The notes beneath the pieces were generated by a model that saw only the letters and a list, made by a program, of their open reading frames with translations, ran no database searches and was not told the origin of the DNA. Below, in pieces: positions 1 to 10,009 of a stretch of DNA of 64,000 bases. Both the position numbers and the translations under genes were made by a program. This DNA comes from an uncultured Lachnospiraceae bacterium (GTDB lineage: Bacteria > Bacillota > Clostridia > Lachnospirales > Lachnospiraceae): assembly GCA_947626945.1 (NCBI GenBank), contig CANQUC010000009.1:1-64000 (forward strand). The letters run 5' to 3'. Within the stretch, counting starts at the first letter, position 1, and every line of letters begins with the position of its first letter.

Positions 1-1
1 G

Positions 2-160
2 GAATCACTGATTTCAGAGATACAGATTTTTGAGGACAGGCAGCCCAACGGTCAATGGCTGAAATCCATAAAATTCAAGCTTCCCATTATCGAAGAAGAT
101 ATGGAGCTGGGTTTGGATAATGATGAACATGTGGAGACGGTATGTTTGCTGTTCAAATAA
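2..160 (+). CDS. C-terminal fragment of a probable serine recombinase (partial)
   Basis: This is an open frame of 52 codons that enters from the left edge and stops with TAA at 158-160. The translated tail contains IQIFEDRQPNGQWLKSIKFK and ends HVETVCLLFK. Tails of this kind close large serine recombinases of clostridial mobile elements, as I recall them. The catalytic domain lies outside the window, so the family call rests on the tail alone. An RlmD-like methyltransferase tail, which can also end in a HVETV motif, is the alternative. Confidence 0.4.
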   Translation, partial: ESLISEIQIFEDRQPNGQWLKSIKFKLPIIEEDMELGLDNDEHVETVCLLFK

Positions 161-475
161 AAGCTGAACTTGGCGGGATGGAGGATAAAAAGCTTTAGTA
201 ATTTTGCTAATGGGGCGGAATGACAATCTATAGGACTATGTTTTTTTGGGAGAAAAAGGCTGATAAATTAGGTACGAAACATTGAAATGATAGATTGGAT
301 TATTTGCAATTAAGAATGGCTATTTAGTGGTGTAGGTATTGCAATTAATTTATGTTGATATAAAATTACGAAATATTGGGGATCAAGTAGCTTTGTAACT
401 AGGGGGGAGGCTCAGCAAGACGCTGACGGATTCATTGGAAAAGAGCAAGGGCTCAATTTTGAAAGGACTGATTAC
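161..475. other. AT-rich intergenic region without a recognisable gene
   Basis: This stretch of about 315 bases follows the recombinase tail and precedes the DUF1295 gene. It is AT-rich, with stop codons in every frame. A weak -10-like TATAAA lies near 360. An AAAGGA ribosome site at about 461-466 belongs to the next gene. No repeat or RNA gene was recognised. It may be the junction between the mobile-element remnant and the neighbouring gene. Confidence 0.5.
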
Positions 476-1282
476 ATGACATTTTCTGCGGAATTTGGGA
501 TTTTATTTGCGGTGGCGCTTTTGTGCTGCGTGGTGGGGTTTTACAAATATGTGTATTTTATTTCTATCGGTTATGGCCTGGCAATTTCCGGACAGGGGAT
601 CGCCATGCTGTTCCTGCTGCGTGACAGGATCAGCGTGCCGGTGGTGCTTAGCTGTCTGATTTTAATATTGTATGGCTTCCGGCTCAGCGGTTTTCTGCTG
701 TACCGGGAGGTGAAAAGCAGCAGTTACCGCAGGCACATGACCACGGAGATCAAGGACGGTTCCGGCATGAAGCTCTGGCTGAAAGTTATACTGTGGATTT
801 TCTGCGGTATTTTGTATCTGTTTATGATAGCGCCGGTGTTTTTCCGCTATTATAACGGCAATACCCACTGTTCGGTCTCTTTTGTCATCGGCACGGTGCT
901 GATGGCGGTCGGGATCTTGCTGGAATCCATGGCGGATCTCAGTAAAAGCCGCCAGAAAAAGGATAATCCCGGGCGCTTTTGTGATAAGGGACTGTTTCGG
1001 CTGGTGCGCTGTCCCAATTATCTGGGGGAATTGATCCTGTGGACCGGTGTGCTGGTGGTGGGGATCACTTCTCTGCAATCAGTGGGACAGTGGATCGTTG
1101 CCCTGCTGGGATACACAGGCATTGTGTTTGTGATGTTCAGCGGCGCCAGACGTCTGGAGGTACGGCAGAACAAAAATTATGGGTCGGATCCCGCATATCA
1201 GGAATATGTCAGGAGGGTTCCCATTATCCTGCCGTTCGTGCCGCTGTACAGCGTGGAAAAATATAAGTTTTTGGTATTATAG
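476..1282 (+). CDS. DUF1295 / isoprenylcysteine methyltransferase-like membrane protein
   Basis: A 268-residue integral membrane protein with about six or seven hydrophobic segments. Near residue 180 it carries the motif LVRCPNYLGELILWTG, the hallmark of the DUF1295/steroid 5-alpha-reductase-like and ICMT superfamily. The motif is followed by two more hydrophobic segments and a charged tail, as is usual there. The family binds a nucleotide or SAM cofactor at the membrane face, but the substrates of bacterial DUF1295 proteins are mostly unknown. The start is the ATG preceded by AAAGGA. It stands alone: the next gene is on the opposite strand and a strong inverted repeat lies between them. Confidence 0.75.
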   Translation: MTFSAEFGILFAVALLCCVVGFYKYVYFISIGYGLAISGQGIAMLFLLRDRISVPVVLSCLILILYGFRLSGFLLYREVKSSSYRRHMTTEIKDGSGMKLWLKVILWIFCGILYLFMIAPVFFRYYNGNTHCSVSFVIGTVLMAVGILLESMADLSKSRQKKDNPGRFCDKGLFRLVRCPNYLGELILWTGVLVVGITSLQSVGQWIVALLGYTGIVFVMFSGARRLEVRQNKNYGSDPAYQEYVRRVPIILPFVPLYSVEKYKFLVL

Positions 1283-1392
1283 TATATGGAACGGCAAAAA
1301 GCATTGTCACAACAAAACCTGCGCTCATCATGATAGGAGCTGATAGGATGTCCCAGACAAAAAAAGAGTTTTTCTGATTCAAAAACTGATGA

Positions 1393-1429
1393 ACGGGCTG
1401 TAACGGCAGATAATCCCGCTACAGCCCGT
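1393..1429. terminator. Bidirectional intrinsic terminator candidate
   Basis: A perfect 10-bp inverted repeat (ACGGGCTGTA at 1393-1402, TACAGCCCGT at 1420-1429) with a 17-nt loop lies between two convergent genes. On the minus strand the stem is followed a few bases later by TTTTT, so it can end the adhesin transcript. On the plus strand ATCATTTT follows. The position fits a shared terminator. Confidence 0.7.
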
Positions 1430-1448
1430 ATCATTTTAAAGATTGTTT

Positions 1449-1850
1449 TTACAATGGTTTCAGTTTGCGAAGATACAACAGTATCAATGCAGTCAAAGAG
1501 ATAACCATACCCAAAATCATTATAGGCAGTACGCCTTTGCCGCCTGTTTCGGGCAATGGCGCGATGGCTTTGTTTACAACGATCTCCGACAAGGTTTTGT
1601 CGGTATACTTTTCAGCAGCTGACCGGGCAAAGACAATGTCTTCATTGTTGTTGTAGTAACCGGACGGAGGTGTTATCTCGTGAACAACATATGTATTTTC
1701 ACCTAATCCGCTCCATTTCAGAACACCATTCTCATTACTTGTTTCCACGGCCATAAGATAGTATGGTTGGGATGAGCCGCCGCCATCGGGAATTGTCCTT
1801 GTTTGGTATTTTTTATCAATACCCAATGCGGCAAAGTCTTCGTCCGACAT
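1449..1850 (-). CDS. LPETG sorting-signal end of the giant adhesin (third frame)
   Basis: This frame encodes the last 133 residues of the surface protein begun at 9876. It completes a SpaA/Cna_B-like domain, with a THEITPPSGYY-like strand (VVHEITPPSGYYN), then carries LPETGG, a hydrophobic helix and a basic tail RKLKPL. That is the sortase A-type cell-wall sorting signal. It is probably not translated on its own, because its ATG at 1850 has no ribosome site and lies inside the domain. Restoring one A in the AAA at 1850-1852 fuses it to the upstream frame as GIYK-MSDEDF. No sortase gene is visible in this window. Confidence 0.7.
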   Translation of the reverse strand: MSDEDFAALGIDKKYQTRTIPDGGGSSQPYYLMAVETSNENGVLKWSGLGENTYVVHEITPPSGYYNNNEDIVFARSAAEKYTDKTLSEIVVNKAIAPLPETGGKGVLPIMILGMVISLTALILLYLRKLKPL

Positions 1851-2803
1851 TTGTATATGCCGAATAACGCTCCCTCAAGAGGATTGGCATTTTCATCCTG
1901 CTTGAGTATACGCACATTCCAGTCCGGTTTAGAGTTTGATATGGTTATTTCTTCGTTTTTTGACGGATTGTATACAAACCTGTACTGGCGCTGATTTTTG
2001 CCGTTGATGCCGAAGAAACTAAGACCTTCGTTTGCCGGGTCTGTGTCATCGATCTCTAAAATGTAATAGGTAGCACCATCTTCCCATTTCCATTGTGTAG
2101 ATGTTTTGTAAAAAGATCTTTTCGGTGTATCTGGAGGTCCTCCAGCTATTCCATATTGATATAGGATACTATTATCCAATGGAAGTGATTCGCTATTATT
2201 GGCATCTACTTTTAGATCAAATATTGCATATTCAGATACATGAACTTGCCAAGAAATTCTACCAAACCAATCTGCTAACCCATCCTCGGTGTATACTCCA
2301 TATTCAGTATAGTTTTCTCCACCTGTCATACTGCTATATTTAGCAAAATTGCCAAAATCTATAGCTTCCCTGGTATCATCACTCGCTTTATAGATCAAAA
2401 ACTTAAACGTCATATCCTTGTCTATAGGAGAAAGTCCGCCTCTGTTTGTAACGATAGCCTTTTTTATCTGTGGTGAGCTTGGTATCCTTACGCCTACGTT
2501 AAGGGGTGCAGCCTGCGCCCGCAGCCCGCCCACAAGATAACTGTAACCGAAGCTGTTCCATGCTACTTGTGACGGCTGCGCCGCATCATCAATAACAGCA
2601 TTAAAGCTGATTTTGACCGCATCGCCTTGAGTTACTTTACCATCGCCTATAACAAATCTGATGGAACGTGCTTCACTTTCCAGATTCCCGATATTGTCTT
2701 TCCATGTAGCTTGGTCTTCGGTACTCTTATCTGCTTCCCAGTCGCTTCCGATAAAGCCCGAAGTTTTTGTACTGTACTGGACTTCATATTCTGTATTATT
2801 CAA
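1718..2803 (-). CDS. Middle segment of the giant adhesin (second frame)
   Basis: This frame of about 361 codons opens with TTG at 2803 and overlaps the stop of the upstream frame. It continues the same protein: beta-rich repeat material, then the start of a SpaA-type domain (VRILKQDENANPLEGALFGI) near its end. Its last 40 or so residues after GIYK are out-of-frame noise. The true continuation is the next frame. No ribosome site stands before the TTG, so expression needs a -1 frameshift at the A AAA AAG heptamer (2806-2812) or a corrected base. Most likely a segment of one broken or mis-sequenced gene. Confidence 0.65.
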   Translation of the reverse strand: MNNTEYEVQYSTKTSGFIGSDWEADKSTEDQATWKDNIGNLESEARSIRFVIGDGKVTQGDAVKISFNAVIDDAAQPSQVAWNSFGYSYLVGGLRAQAAPLNVGVRIPSSPQIKKAIVTNRGGLSPIDKDMTFKFLIYKASDDTREAIDFGNFAKYSSMTGGENYTEYGVYTEDGLADWFGRISWQVHVSEYAIFDLKVDANNSESLPLDNSILYQYGIAGGPPDTPKRSFYKTSTQWKWEDGATYYILEIDDTDPANEGLSFFGINGKNQRQYRFVYNPSKNEEITISNSKPDWNVRILKQDENANPLEGALFGIYKCRTKTLPHWVLIKNTKQGQFPMAAAHPNHTILWPWKQVMRMVF

Positions 2804-5800
2804 TTCTTTTTTGTACCAGCTTCAGAGATGATCTCAATTTTAAAATCAGGGTCGGAGGCAAGACTCACCTTAAATTCACTGTATCGCTTAAGCTCATCTC
2901 TTAATGTATTGCCATCAGCACCATTGGCAGCCATTACGGGATTATCTTTCTGCGGTAAATTATCTATTACAACAAGCTGATTTATATCTTTTTCGTTTGA
3001 GTTTTTAATATTTAAAGTATATCTAATCTTGCTGCTTTTATCCGATACAAGTATACAGTTATTATTTTCATCGTTACTTGCAGCTTTATTTTCCGGAATA
3101 GCGCCAATCTCCTCTATCTCCTTATATGAGCTTGTGGGCGTACCCTGATAAAAGGTAACCGGCGCCGTACTTTGTACCGCGGCTTCATTATCACCAAGTT
3201 TGATAGGATGTCCCTGTGAAACATCACTTTCATCAAATTTCTGAGAAGGTATAATATAGGCATTGTTGAGATACATACCGGACTTTACCTCTGTCCCTGC
3301 AACAGTATTCACTTTAAGCACGCTGTAACCGCCTGCAGGGATCGCATATGCCGCTTTGTTTTCTGTCGTATCATTTACCCTATATGCAAAACGTATCTTA
3401 AGTGTTTCGCATTCTTTCCCTTGAGCATTCGCTTTTCGTTCAAACTTCACAAATGCTCCCGCAAGAATATTTCCGTTCTCGTGACCTGTATTTTTTATAT
3501 CATAGAAATATATATTGGGTATGTATGTCCATTCATCGTAATTTGCATTTACCGTAACAGGACTACCTATATCATCATGCACTGTGTTGGCAGAAATGAG
3601 CAATTTGTTCATATCGCCTGTATCTCGAGCAATATGGAACATCACATCCGAACCTCGCCCATTATCTTTTGCCCAACTGCTATTGGGATTTGGCGCTTCT
3701 ACATTTATTCCGCATTTCAGTAGGGTACTGTTATCTTTTTTTGCCTCATTACTTACAGGACCTGAATTGCCATATATTTCATATTGAACGTCACCCTCAA
3801 ATCTGAAGCCCGGTTCAAGGGTATCCGATATAACATAATCCGTCATGGCATCGGTGCCGTTGTTGCGTGATGTTACTGTCCAGTTTACTTCCTTTTCTGT
3901 TGATTCTTTCTCAATAAGGTCGTTATCACCTGTCACTTTCTTTGTTATACCTGGTATAATATCGCCTTTTTCAACGGTAACACCGGAAACAAGCCATTGC
4001 CTTTCTTCCGCTTTGTTAAACGGTGATGTTTCGCTAAAGCCTGCGTTTTGCGCCTGGGTATTATCCCAAAGTTCACGGCTGCCGTCATTGTTTTCCATAC
4101 TGTTGTATTTTGCAACATCAACACCTGTTTCGGTATCAAGATCGACTTCGGTGTTGCCGCTTGTATCTATATATTCCATAGCGGCATAGTTTACGGCTTT
4201 TTCCTCTGCAACATTATCACCTGCCGTATAAACAGTATAGGCAAATTGTGTAAATTCTCCCGGGGCAAGATAGGGAACAGGCTCGGAACTGCCATCTATT
4301 TGGATTGTTCCGATATTATCTTCTTTATTTTCGGAATCGTAATAGCCACCTTCCCGATCAATGAATCCTTCGTCGCCATTTTTAACAAAATGAAATTTTA
4401 TCCTTTTTCTTCCATCCGATAATGTTTCTTCTCCGGCGTAACCGATATGTGTAAGAACAAACTTCATTTTTTCTCCGTTTACATAAGCCTCTTTTTCCCA
4501 GTCATCCGGATTATTTTCTACAGCCGTTCGGTATCCGCTTGGTGTAACGACAAGTGTGTTCATTTTCTTCCTCATGCCGTCATTGTTACTATAACTTGGC
4601 GCTGTAGGGATATACCTTTGATTTATATCAACGCTGTTTATACCTCTGTCTCTCCTTGAACCCACCGTAAAAGCAGTATCGACCCAGTTTCCCGCAGAAT
4701 CAAAATTGATATTCCCGTCTTTGTCTGTTGCGCTGTTTCTGAGGGCATAAAATTCAAATCCCTGCGGCAATATATCGTAAACATCGGAAAGATACAGATT
4801 TGTGCTGCCGCTGTTTTTTATGATAAGGTAATATGTTACGGTATTCTTTGCGCCTTTTTGTTCGCTTGTCATCTCGGGTTTAAAGAAAATAGGATCATTG
4901 GGAGTATAATGATACCTGTCAATACCTCTGTAGTATTCTGTAATATAATTAGCACCCCTTGTGTAATATCCCGTTTCGTAGACACCTTTTTGCAAAAGCA
5001 CCTTGCCCGGTTCGGAAAGGCTGTGTGTCACTCTGTCGGGGAATTTATATACATAAAGGGTATTTGTAAGTACATTGCCGCCTTTTGCATTGATATAGTT
5101 TTCCCATTCTCCGTTACCGCCTGCAAATGTAAGGGTAACATAGATATAGAACTTTGACTGCGGAGGGAATTCGATCTTTAAATTCTCATCCCACACCATA
5201 TATCTCTGATCGGTGACATCTTTTTCAGCCGATACTTTTGAATTGGGATTCTTATCTGTAAGTTCCCATTCCGAACCATTTAAAACTGTTTCGGTATCGG
5301 TTATTTCGATATTGCTGCTATCTACCAGCTTGGTGTTTTCAAATATATATTCGACTTTGATGTTTACGCCATTTTCCCAATGAAATGTATTACCTGTGTC
5401 CGGAAGCGCGTCATAAAAATCTTTGCCGGAAAGATATGTTTTCGGCATATTAGGGTCCTCTGCGCTTGGCGGGAAAGGATTTTCAAATTTAAGCCGATAT
5501 GTAACAGTATTATTTTCCTTGCTTATTGTTGAAAAATCATCGCTGTCTATCTCGTCATATCTTGGCTCGGATCCTCTGTCTGCAACGATATCCTTGTAAT
5601 AGGCAAGCGCAGCGCCGCCTGTAAAGATGGGCGTATAGATCCTGTGTCCGGGATAGTCGTTTGCCCACGCTTCATTATTTACGGTAAATGAATCGGTGCT
5701 TACATCCTTAAAATATTCATCATCGCATACAGCCTTATAGCAGAAACTTACCGTTCTGCCTTCTTTGTCGTCAGGCGCCGTTCCGGGATCGTTTACTATA

Positions 5801-8800
5801 TAGTATTTTATAAGGGTTTCTATACCTGTTTTGGGTTGTTCGCTTACCGTTACGGTATCTGCACAAATGCCGCCTATAAATATGTTCTCATATATTCCGG
5901 GCTTATTGAGTACATAATATTTGATGCCGTCTACTATCCGCTCGGGGAGTTCTTTGTTCGACAATCCGAGGTTCTCCGAAACAGGTACAAGCAGGCACTG
6001 AAGCCCTGCCATTTTATCTGTTACAGGCAGCACATCATAGCAGCTTTTCCCTCTGTGGGTAAGGTCTACCCGGTAATCTATGACGTCGCCTATTTGCAGC
6101 TTGTGTGACTTTCCGCTTTCATTTCCGTTTATTGTAACTCCGTTTACCTTTCCGTCTTTGCTTATGCTGAGGTCGTAGGATACAGAGTTCTGGCCGGTAC
6201 TTTTTTCATCTTTTGAGGTATCTTTATGCTGCAATGATGCTTCATTATGATAATACACGGGACTTCCCGGCAGATAGTCATAATAATACAGATGATCTCC
6301 GTCAGGTAAATACATAAGAGAATTTTTTGTAGTAGCCTTAACGTTGTATTCTAGTTTTTTACCTGCCGAAAGCTCATATTCATCAGGATAATCCCATATG
6401 AGCTTGTATTTATCATTCATTGTGACGATATACGCAAGGGAGTCAAGGGCATCGGCAATCGTTTTATAATCGCTGCTTTCGCCTACCGTGACAGTTTTTT
6501 CGCCGGAGTAGACAACAATATTTTCTCCGCTCTTGTATATGGTTATTGATTTGTTATTTACATCCTCGTTTTCGGCAAGTCCGTCATATTTTTTATGATC
6601 TGCCTTTGTGTCGGCTGCCGAGATATTGCCTTGTGTAGTTCCGTCAAGACCCGTAACGTTACCCGTTGCAGGCGAAGTTATTACAGCATCGGTTATTTCT
6701 ATTTTAAGATATTCTCCGTCAAGCCCGTTAAAAAGTGCCTCCATATTTTCGGGCTTTATATACAACAGTTGGTTATCTTTTTTTGAAAGAGTATCTTCCA
6801 GGTTATCAAGGTTTTCATATTTAAAAGGGGATGGGTTTTCCACAGTCAGCTTAAACTCTACATCCTCACCCATGTACAGAGGCTTTGTTTCCTCTGTCAT
6901 TACCTTATTAAATGTCACTTTTGCGCTGCCCAAGTTAAAAGAGATATCTTCCGTGTCACTGGACTCCTGTTTTGCGGCAAAGTTATAGTTGGTTTCGCTT
7001 TTTATCTTGTTTGTTATATCCAACTGTTCATTTTCGATAAGGTTTTCTGCAAGGATAACCTCGTTGCCAAAAAGAAGATCTCCGCTTATATCAGATATTT
7101 CCTCATCGCTTTTTGTGTTTGCAACTCTGAAATGAATTATATATTGACCTTCGTTTTCTTCAAGACTCATATCGGTAACTGTGCCATTATTTTGGCTAAA
7201 GCGGGATATAGTACAGATAAGATACCTTTTGCCGTCTATAACCGCATAAAGAGAGCTTGAGTTTCCTTCCGATACAAAAACGGTATTATTTACATCTATA
7301 TCATTGCGCCATTTAAGCTTGGCCGGTAAGGTAAGTTCATCCGAAAAATCAACATATTTTACGAAATCGTTTCCGTATGCTTCCGATACGGTAATTCCGT
7401 CCGATGCGTAATTGATTTTATAGCGCAGATTCTTTAATGCAATTTTATCACCATCAACAGCATTAAAGCCTATGGCATTTTTATCAGCTTCGTCGATGCT
7501 TTTTGTTACCTTGAATATCTGTTCACGAGTGACCCATGTGGGTTCTATATAATTTTCAGTGACAGTTATACCTTCTTCCGGTGAATAAATACCCGGTTCT
7601 ATGACTTTCCCATTATAGTTATCTTTGACAGCATCTGAAAGCTTGACACCCCACACCTGCATTTTTCTTCCCGGCTCGGTATAATTGGGATAGCTTAGAG
7701 AAAGTTTTGGATTAATTGTATCACCTGACGCTCTGTTTTCTATCTCAAAATACCAAATATTGGGATTATCCGTAGGGTTCAGCTTATAACCTGATAATTC
7801 CGCAACACCATCGCTTTCTTTTCTTATATATATCCTGTATATTCCGTCGACATTATCGGAGATAGCAGCATCAATTACAGCGGTTTGCCCCGTATAATAC
7901 TCTGCAATCTTATCCTCGATCTGATTTGTGCTTTCCAATAACATACTAATGCCTACAGTGTCCGAATTGCCTATTGTATTATCATTTTTTGCTTCTGCAT
8001 TTTTAAATAGCTTTTCTGCAATATCGCCGACTATTTGAGTGTTTACAAACAGGTTAGCGCCAAGGTCGGCAATGCTGCCAAACAAGTTTTTGATATTCTC
8101 TGTCGTATTTTCGCCGTTTATACTTGTAAGATTTTCCGCATTGGCAAAGGCATAGTCATCTATCTTTGTTATTTGTGCCGCATCTGCAAATGTGAGCGAT
8201 TGTATGGAACTGCCTTTAAAAGCATCTTTGCCCACAGAGGTGACGGTAAGAGGAACTCCGTCACAGGTCACGTTTACAGGTATGGTCAGGTTGTCTGCAT
8301 TTCTTGCACCGTAAACAAGTTCTGCCGTATCGCCGTTCACCTTGTAAATACTGCCGTTGTCGTCTGTACAGTAAAGACCACCCTTGGTAAACGGTGCAGG
8401 CAGATTGTTGGCGATTCCTTCCTCACCGACAAGAAAACTGACATTGCCGTCAATGATAATATCGGTAATGTGACCCTGGGCAGCAGTAAGAAAATCGGTA
8501 TTTACATACGGTGGAAAACTTCCGTCATCTTTTGTTATCCTTAAAGAAAAACTGCCTGCGTTTTTAAAAACGTCTGCGGATATACGATTAAGAGAATCTG
8601 CTTTATAGATAACTTCCTCAAGGCCCGTACAGCCGGAAAAAGCCTCATCGCCCACATCTGTTACCTTGCCGCCTATAACAGCCTGCTTTAAGGATACATC
8701 GCCCTTGAACATACGGGGTGTTATTTGCGTAATGTTTGGCAAGGATTCAAAGCTGAAATTTCTAAGAGAGGAATCGCCCGAAAAATGTCCGTTTCCACTA

Positions 8801-9876
8801 AAATTGGGACCGTATGGATTTTCCATCCATATGATTTCTTTGAGGTTGGGACAGTTTACAGCCGTATCCGCTGCGTTTACATTTTCAATGGTGCCTGGCA
8901 GCTTAAGAGTACGCACACTTTTGCAGTCCCTCATTATCGTACCGTTTATATCGGTAATGTTAAGGGGAGTAAGATCCAGATCCTCCACTTTTGTATTTTG
9001 TATGATCTCGGTAATGCCTGTTATATTGTTTGTGTTCGGCATAAAAGTTACATTTTCAAGAGATGTACAGCCGTAAAACATTTTTGACAGATCGCCCGAA
9101 ATATTGCCGGGAACAGTTACGGACACAAGAGATGTACAGCCATAAAAGCCCGGATAATATCCAACCGTGCCCGTTCCGAACGAAAAACTGTCGGATGTTA
9201 TTTTGGTAAGGTCTATATCCGTCAGTTCCGTACAGTTTGCGAAAATTTCCCCGTCATTCTTTCCCAATTTTGTGAGGACAGAATTTTCCTCAAATTCTGC
9301 TTTTTTCAGTTTTGAATTTGAAAAAGCCGCATCACCGATTTCTTTCACGGTAGATGGTATTATGACTGACTCAAGACCCGAATTATAAAAAAGCCTGCTT
9401 TCGTTTTCGTTTTCTCTGCCTATATATTCAAGAGAATTGAGATTTTCAAGATTGGCTTCCTTTAAATTTGTACAACCTTCGAATACAAAATTGCCCGTTT
9501 CCTTAAGAACGTTGTTTTCTTCAAAATACACACTTCTAATAGATGTACAGTCCTTAAATGCCAAATCTCCTATCGTACTTACATTTGAGTTGACGATAAC
9601 CTTTGTGATGCTGTTTTTATACGGAGCCATTTCATCGCTTTCAATAAAGCTTTTGGGTATAGATGTACCGTTGAATGTTATGGTGTATGTACCATCCGCA
9701 TTTATGTCGAGCTTCCAACCGTTGCCCTGTGCGGCAGGTGATATGCTCATTGTATTTATAATATTGTCCTTTGCTGCCACTTCTTCAAAAGCATTGTCCG
9801 GAAAACCCGTAATGCTCGTACTTAAAACGAGAATTGCGGATAAAACTGCACTTGCAATTTTTTTTGCTTTTTTCAT
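2800..9876 (-). CDS. Giant BspA-like leucine-rich-repeat surface adhesin, main part
   Basis: This frame encodes 2358 residues of a secreted surface protein. An N-terminal signal peptide (MKKAKKIASAVLSAILVLST) is followed by BspA/LRR_5-type repeats of the form AFKDCTSIRSVYF and FEGCTNLKEANL, roughly residues 90-620. A long series of beta-sandwich repeats with DUF11/isopeptide-like character follows. Adding the two missing bases joins it to the downstream frames, giving a protein of about 2809 residues ending in LPETG. The start is the ATG with AGGGAG ten bases upstream, and a TTTACA-N17-TATAAT promoter lies at 9981-10009. The likely role is cell-wall-anchored adhesion to host, mucin or other microbes. 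The ligand cannot be read from sequence. Base composition is clearly AT-rich compared with the core genes to the right. Confidence 0.8.
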   Translation of the reverse strand: MKKAKKIASAVLSAILVLSTSITGFPDNAFEEVAAKDNIINTMSISPAAQGNGWKLDINADGTYTITFNGTSIPKSFIESDEMAPYKNSITKVIVNSNVSTIGDLAFKDCTSIRSVYFEENNVLKETGNFVFEGCTNLKEANLENLNSLEYIGRENENESRLFYNSGLESVIIPSTVKEIGDAAFSNSKLKKAEFEENSVLTKLGKNDGEIFANCTELTDIDLTKITSDSFSFGTGTVGYYPGFYGCTSLVSVTVPGNISGDLSKMFYGCTSLENVTFMPNTNNITGITEIIQNTKVEDLDLTPLNITDINGTIMRDCKSVRTLKLPGTIENVNAADTAVNCPNLKEIIWMENPYGPNFSGNGHFSGDSSLRNFSFESLPNITQITPRMFKGDVSLKQAVIGGKVTDVGDEAFSGCTGLEEVIYKADSLNRISADVFKNAGSFSLRITKDDGSFPPYVNTDFLTAAQGHITDIIIDGNVSFLVGEEGIANNLPAPFTKGGLYCTDDNGSIYKVNGDTAELVYGARNADNLTIPVNVTCDGVPLTVTSVGKDAFKGSSIQSLTFADAAQITKIDDYAFANAENLTSINGENTTENIKNLFGSIADLGANLFVNTQIVGDIAEKLFKNAEAKNDNTIGNSDTVGISMLLESTNQIEDKIAEYYTGQTAVIDAAISDNVDGIYRIYIRKESDGVAELSGYKLNPTDNPNIWYFEIENRASGDTINPKLSLSYPNYTEPGRKMQVWGVKLSDAVKDNYNGKVIEPGIYSPEEGITVTENYIEPTWVTREQIFKVTKSIDEADKNAIGFNAVDGDKIALKNLRYKINYASDGITVSEAYGNDFVKYVDFSDELTLPAKLKWRNDIDVNNTVFVSEGNSSSLYAVIDGKRYLICTISRFSQNNGTVTDMSLEENEGQYIIHFRVANTKSDEEISDISGDLLFGNEVILAENLIENEQLDITNKIKSETNYNFAAKQESSDTEDISFNLGSAKVTFNKVMTEETKPLYMGEDVEFKLTVENPSPFKYENLDNLEDTLSKKDNQLLYIKPENMEALFNGLDGEYLKIEITDAVITSPATGNVTGLDGTTQGNISAADTKADHKKYDGLAENEDVNNKSITIYKSGENIVVYSGEKTVTVGESSDYKTIADALDSLAYIVTMNDKYKLIWDYPDEYELSAGKKLEYNVKATTKNSLMYLPDGDHLYYYDYLPGSPVYYHNEASLQHKDTSKDEKSTGQNSVSYDLSISKDGKVNGVTINGNESGKSHKLQIGDVIDYRVDLTHRGKSCYDVLPVTDKMAGLQCLLVPVSENLGLSNKELPERIVDGIKYYVLNKPGIYENIFIGGICADTVTVSEQPKTGIETLIKYYIVNDPGTAPDDKEGRTVSFCYKAVCDDEYFKDVSTDSFTVNNEAWANDYPGHRIYTPIFTGGAALAYYKDIVADRGSEPRYDEIDSDDFSTISKENNTVTYRLKFENPFPPSAEDPNMPKTYLSGKDFYDALPDTGNTFHWENGVNIKVEYIFENTKLVDSSNIEITDTETVLNGSEWELTDKNPNSKVSAEKDVTDQRYMVWDENLKIEFPPQSKFYIYVTLTFAGGNGEWENYINAKGGNVLTNTLYVYKFPDRVTHSLSEPGKVLLQKGVYETGYYTRGANYITEYYRGIDRYHYTPNDPIFFKPEMTSEQKGAKNTVTYYLIIKNSGSTNLYLSDVYDILPQGFEFYALRNSATDKDGNINFDSAGNWVDTAFTVGSRRDRGINSVDINQRYIPTAPSYSNNDGMRKKMNTLVVTPSGYRTAVENNPDDWEKEAYVNGEKMKFVLTHIGYAGEETLSDGRKRIKFHFVKNGDEGFIDREGGYYDSENKEDNIGTIQIDGSSEPVPYLAPGEFTQFAYTVYTAGDNVAEEKAVNYAAMEYIDTSGNTEVDLDTETGVDVAKYNSMENNDGSRELWDNTQAQNAGFSETSPFNKAEERQWLVSGVTVEKGDIIPGITKKVTGDNDLIEKESTEKEVNWTVTSRNNGTDAMTDYVISDTLEPGFRFEGDVQYEIYGNSGPVSNEAKKDNSTLLKCGINVEAPNPNSSWAKDNGRGSDVMFHIARDTGDMNKLLISANTVHDDIGSPVTVNANYDEWTYIPNIYFYDIKNTGHENGNILAGAFVKFERKANAQGKECETLKIRFAYRVNDTTENKAAYAIPAGGYSVLKVNTVAGTEVKSGMYLNNAYIIPSQKFDESDVSQGHPIKLGDNEAAVQSTAPVTFYQGTPTSSYKEIEEIGAIPENKAASNDENNNCILVSDKSSKIRYTLNIKNSNEKDINQLVVIDNLPQKDNPVMAANGADGNTLRDELKRYSEFKVSLASDPDFKIEIISEAGTKKN
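2806..2812 (-). other. A AAA AAG slippery heptamer at the first adhesin frame break
   Basis: On the coding (minus) strand the zero frame reads ACA AAA AAG AAT TGA. The A AAA AAG heptamer is the same class as the programmed -1 site of E. coli dnaX, and a zero-frame stop follows one sense codon later. A -1 slip, or one extra A in the run, restores the frame GTKKELNNTEYEV. Only a weak GAAGT/ACTTC stem is visible downstream, so a simple 1-nt deletion in the A run is at least as likely. Confidence 0.5.
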
Positions 9877-9980
9877 AGCCGAGATTCTCCCTTTAAAAAT
9901 TCAAACAAATATTGGCTGCAACAAAACTTTCAAGCCGGTAGTACAAAATACACAAAATTGATTCAAACTATATTTCAAAT

Positions 9981-10009
9981 ATTATATCACAGAGATATAA
10001 AACTGTAAA
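9981..10009 (-). promoter_or_regulatory. Sigma-A promoter of the adhesin gene
   Basis: On the minus strand TTTACA (10009-10004) is followed after exactly 17 bases by TATAAT (9986-9981). The untranslated leader would be about 95 bases, ending in AAAGGGAG before the ATG at 9876. Confidence 0.65.
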
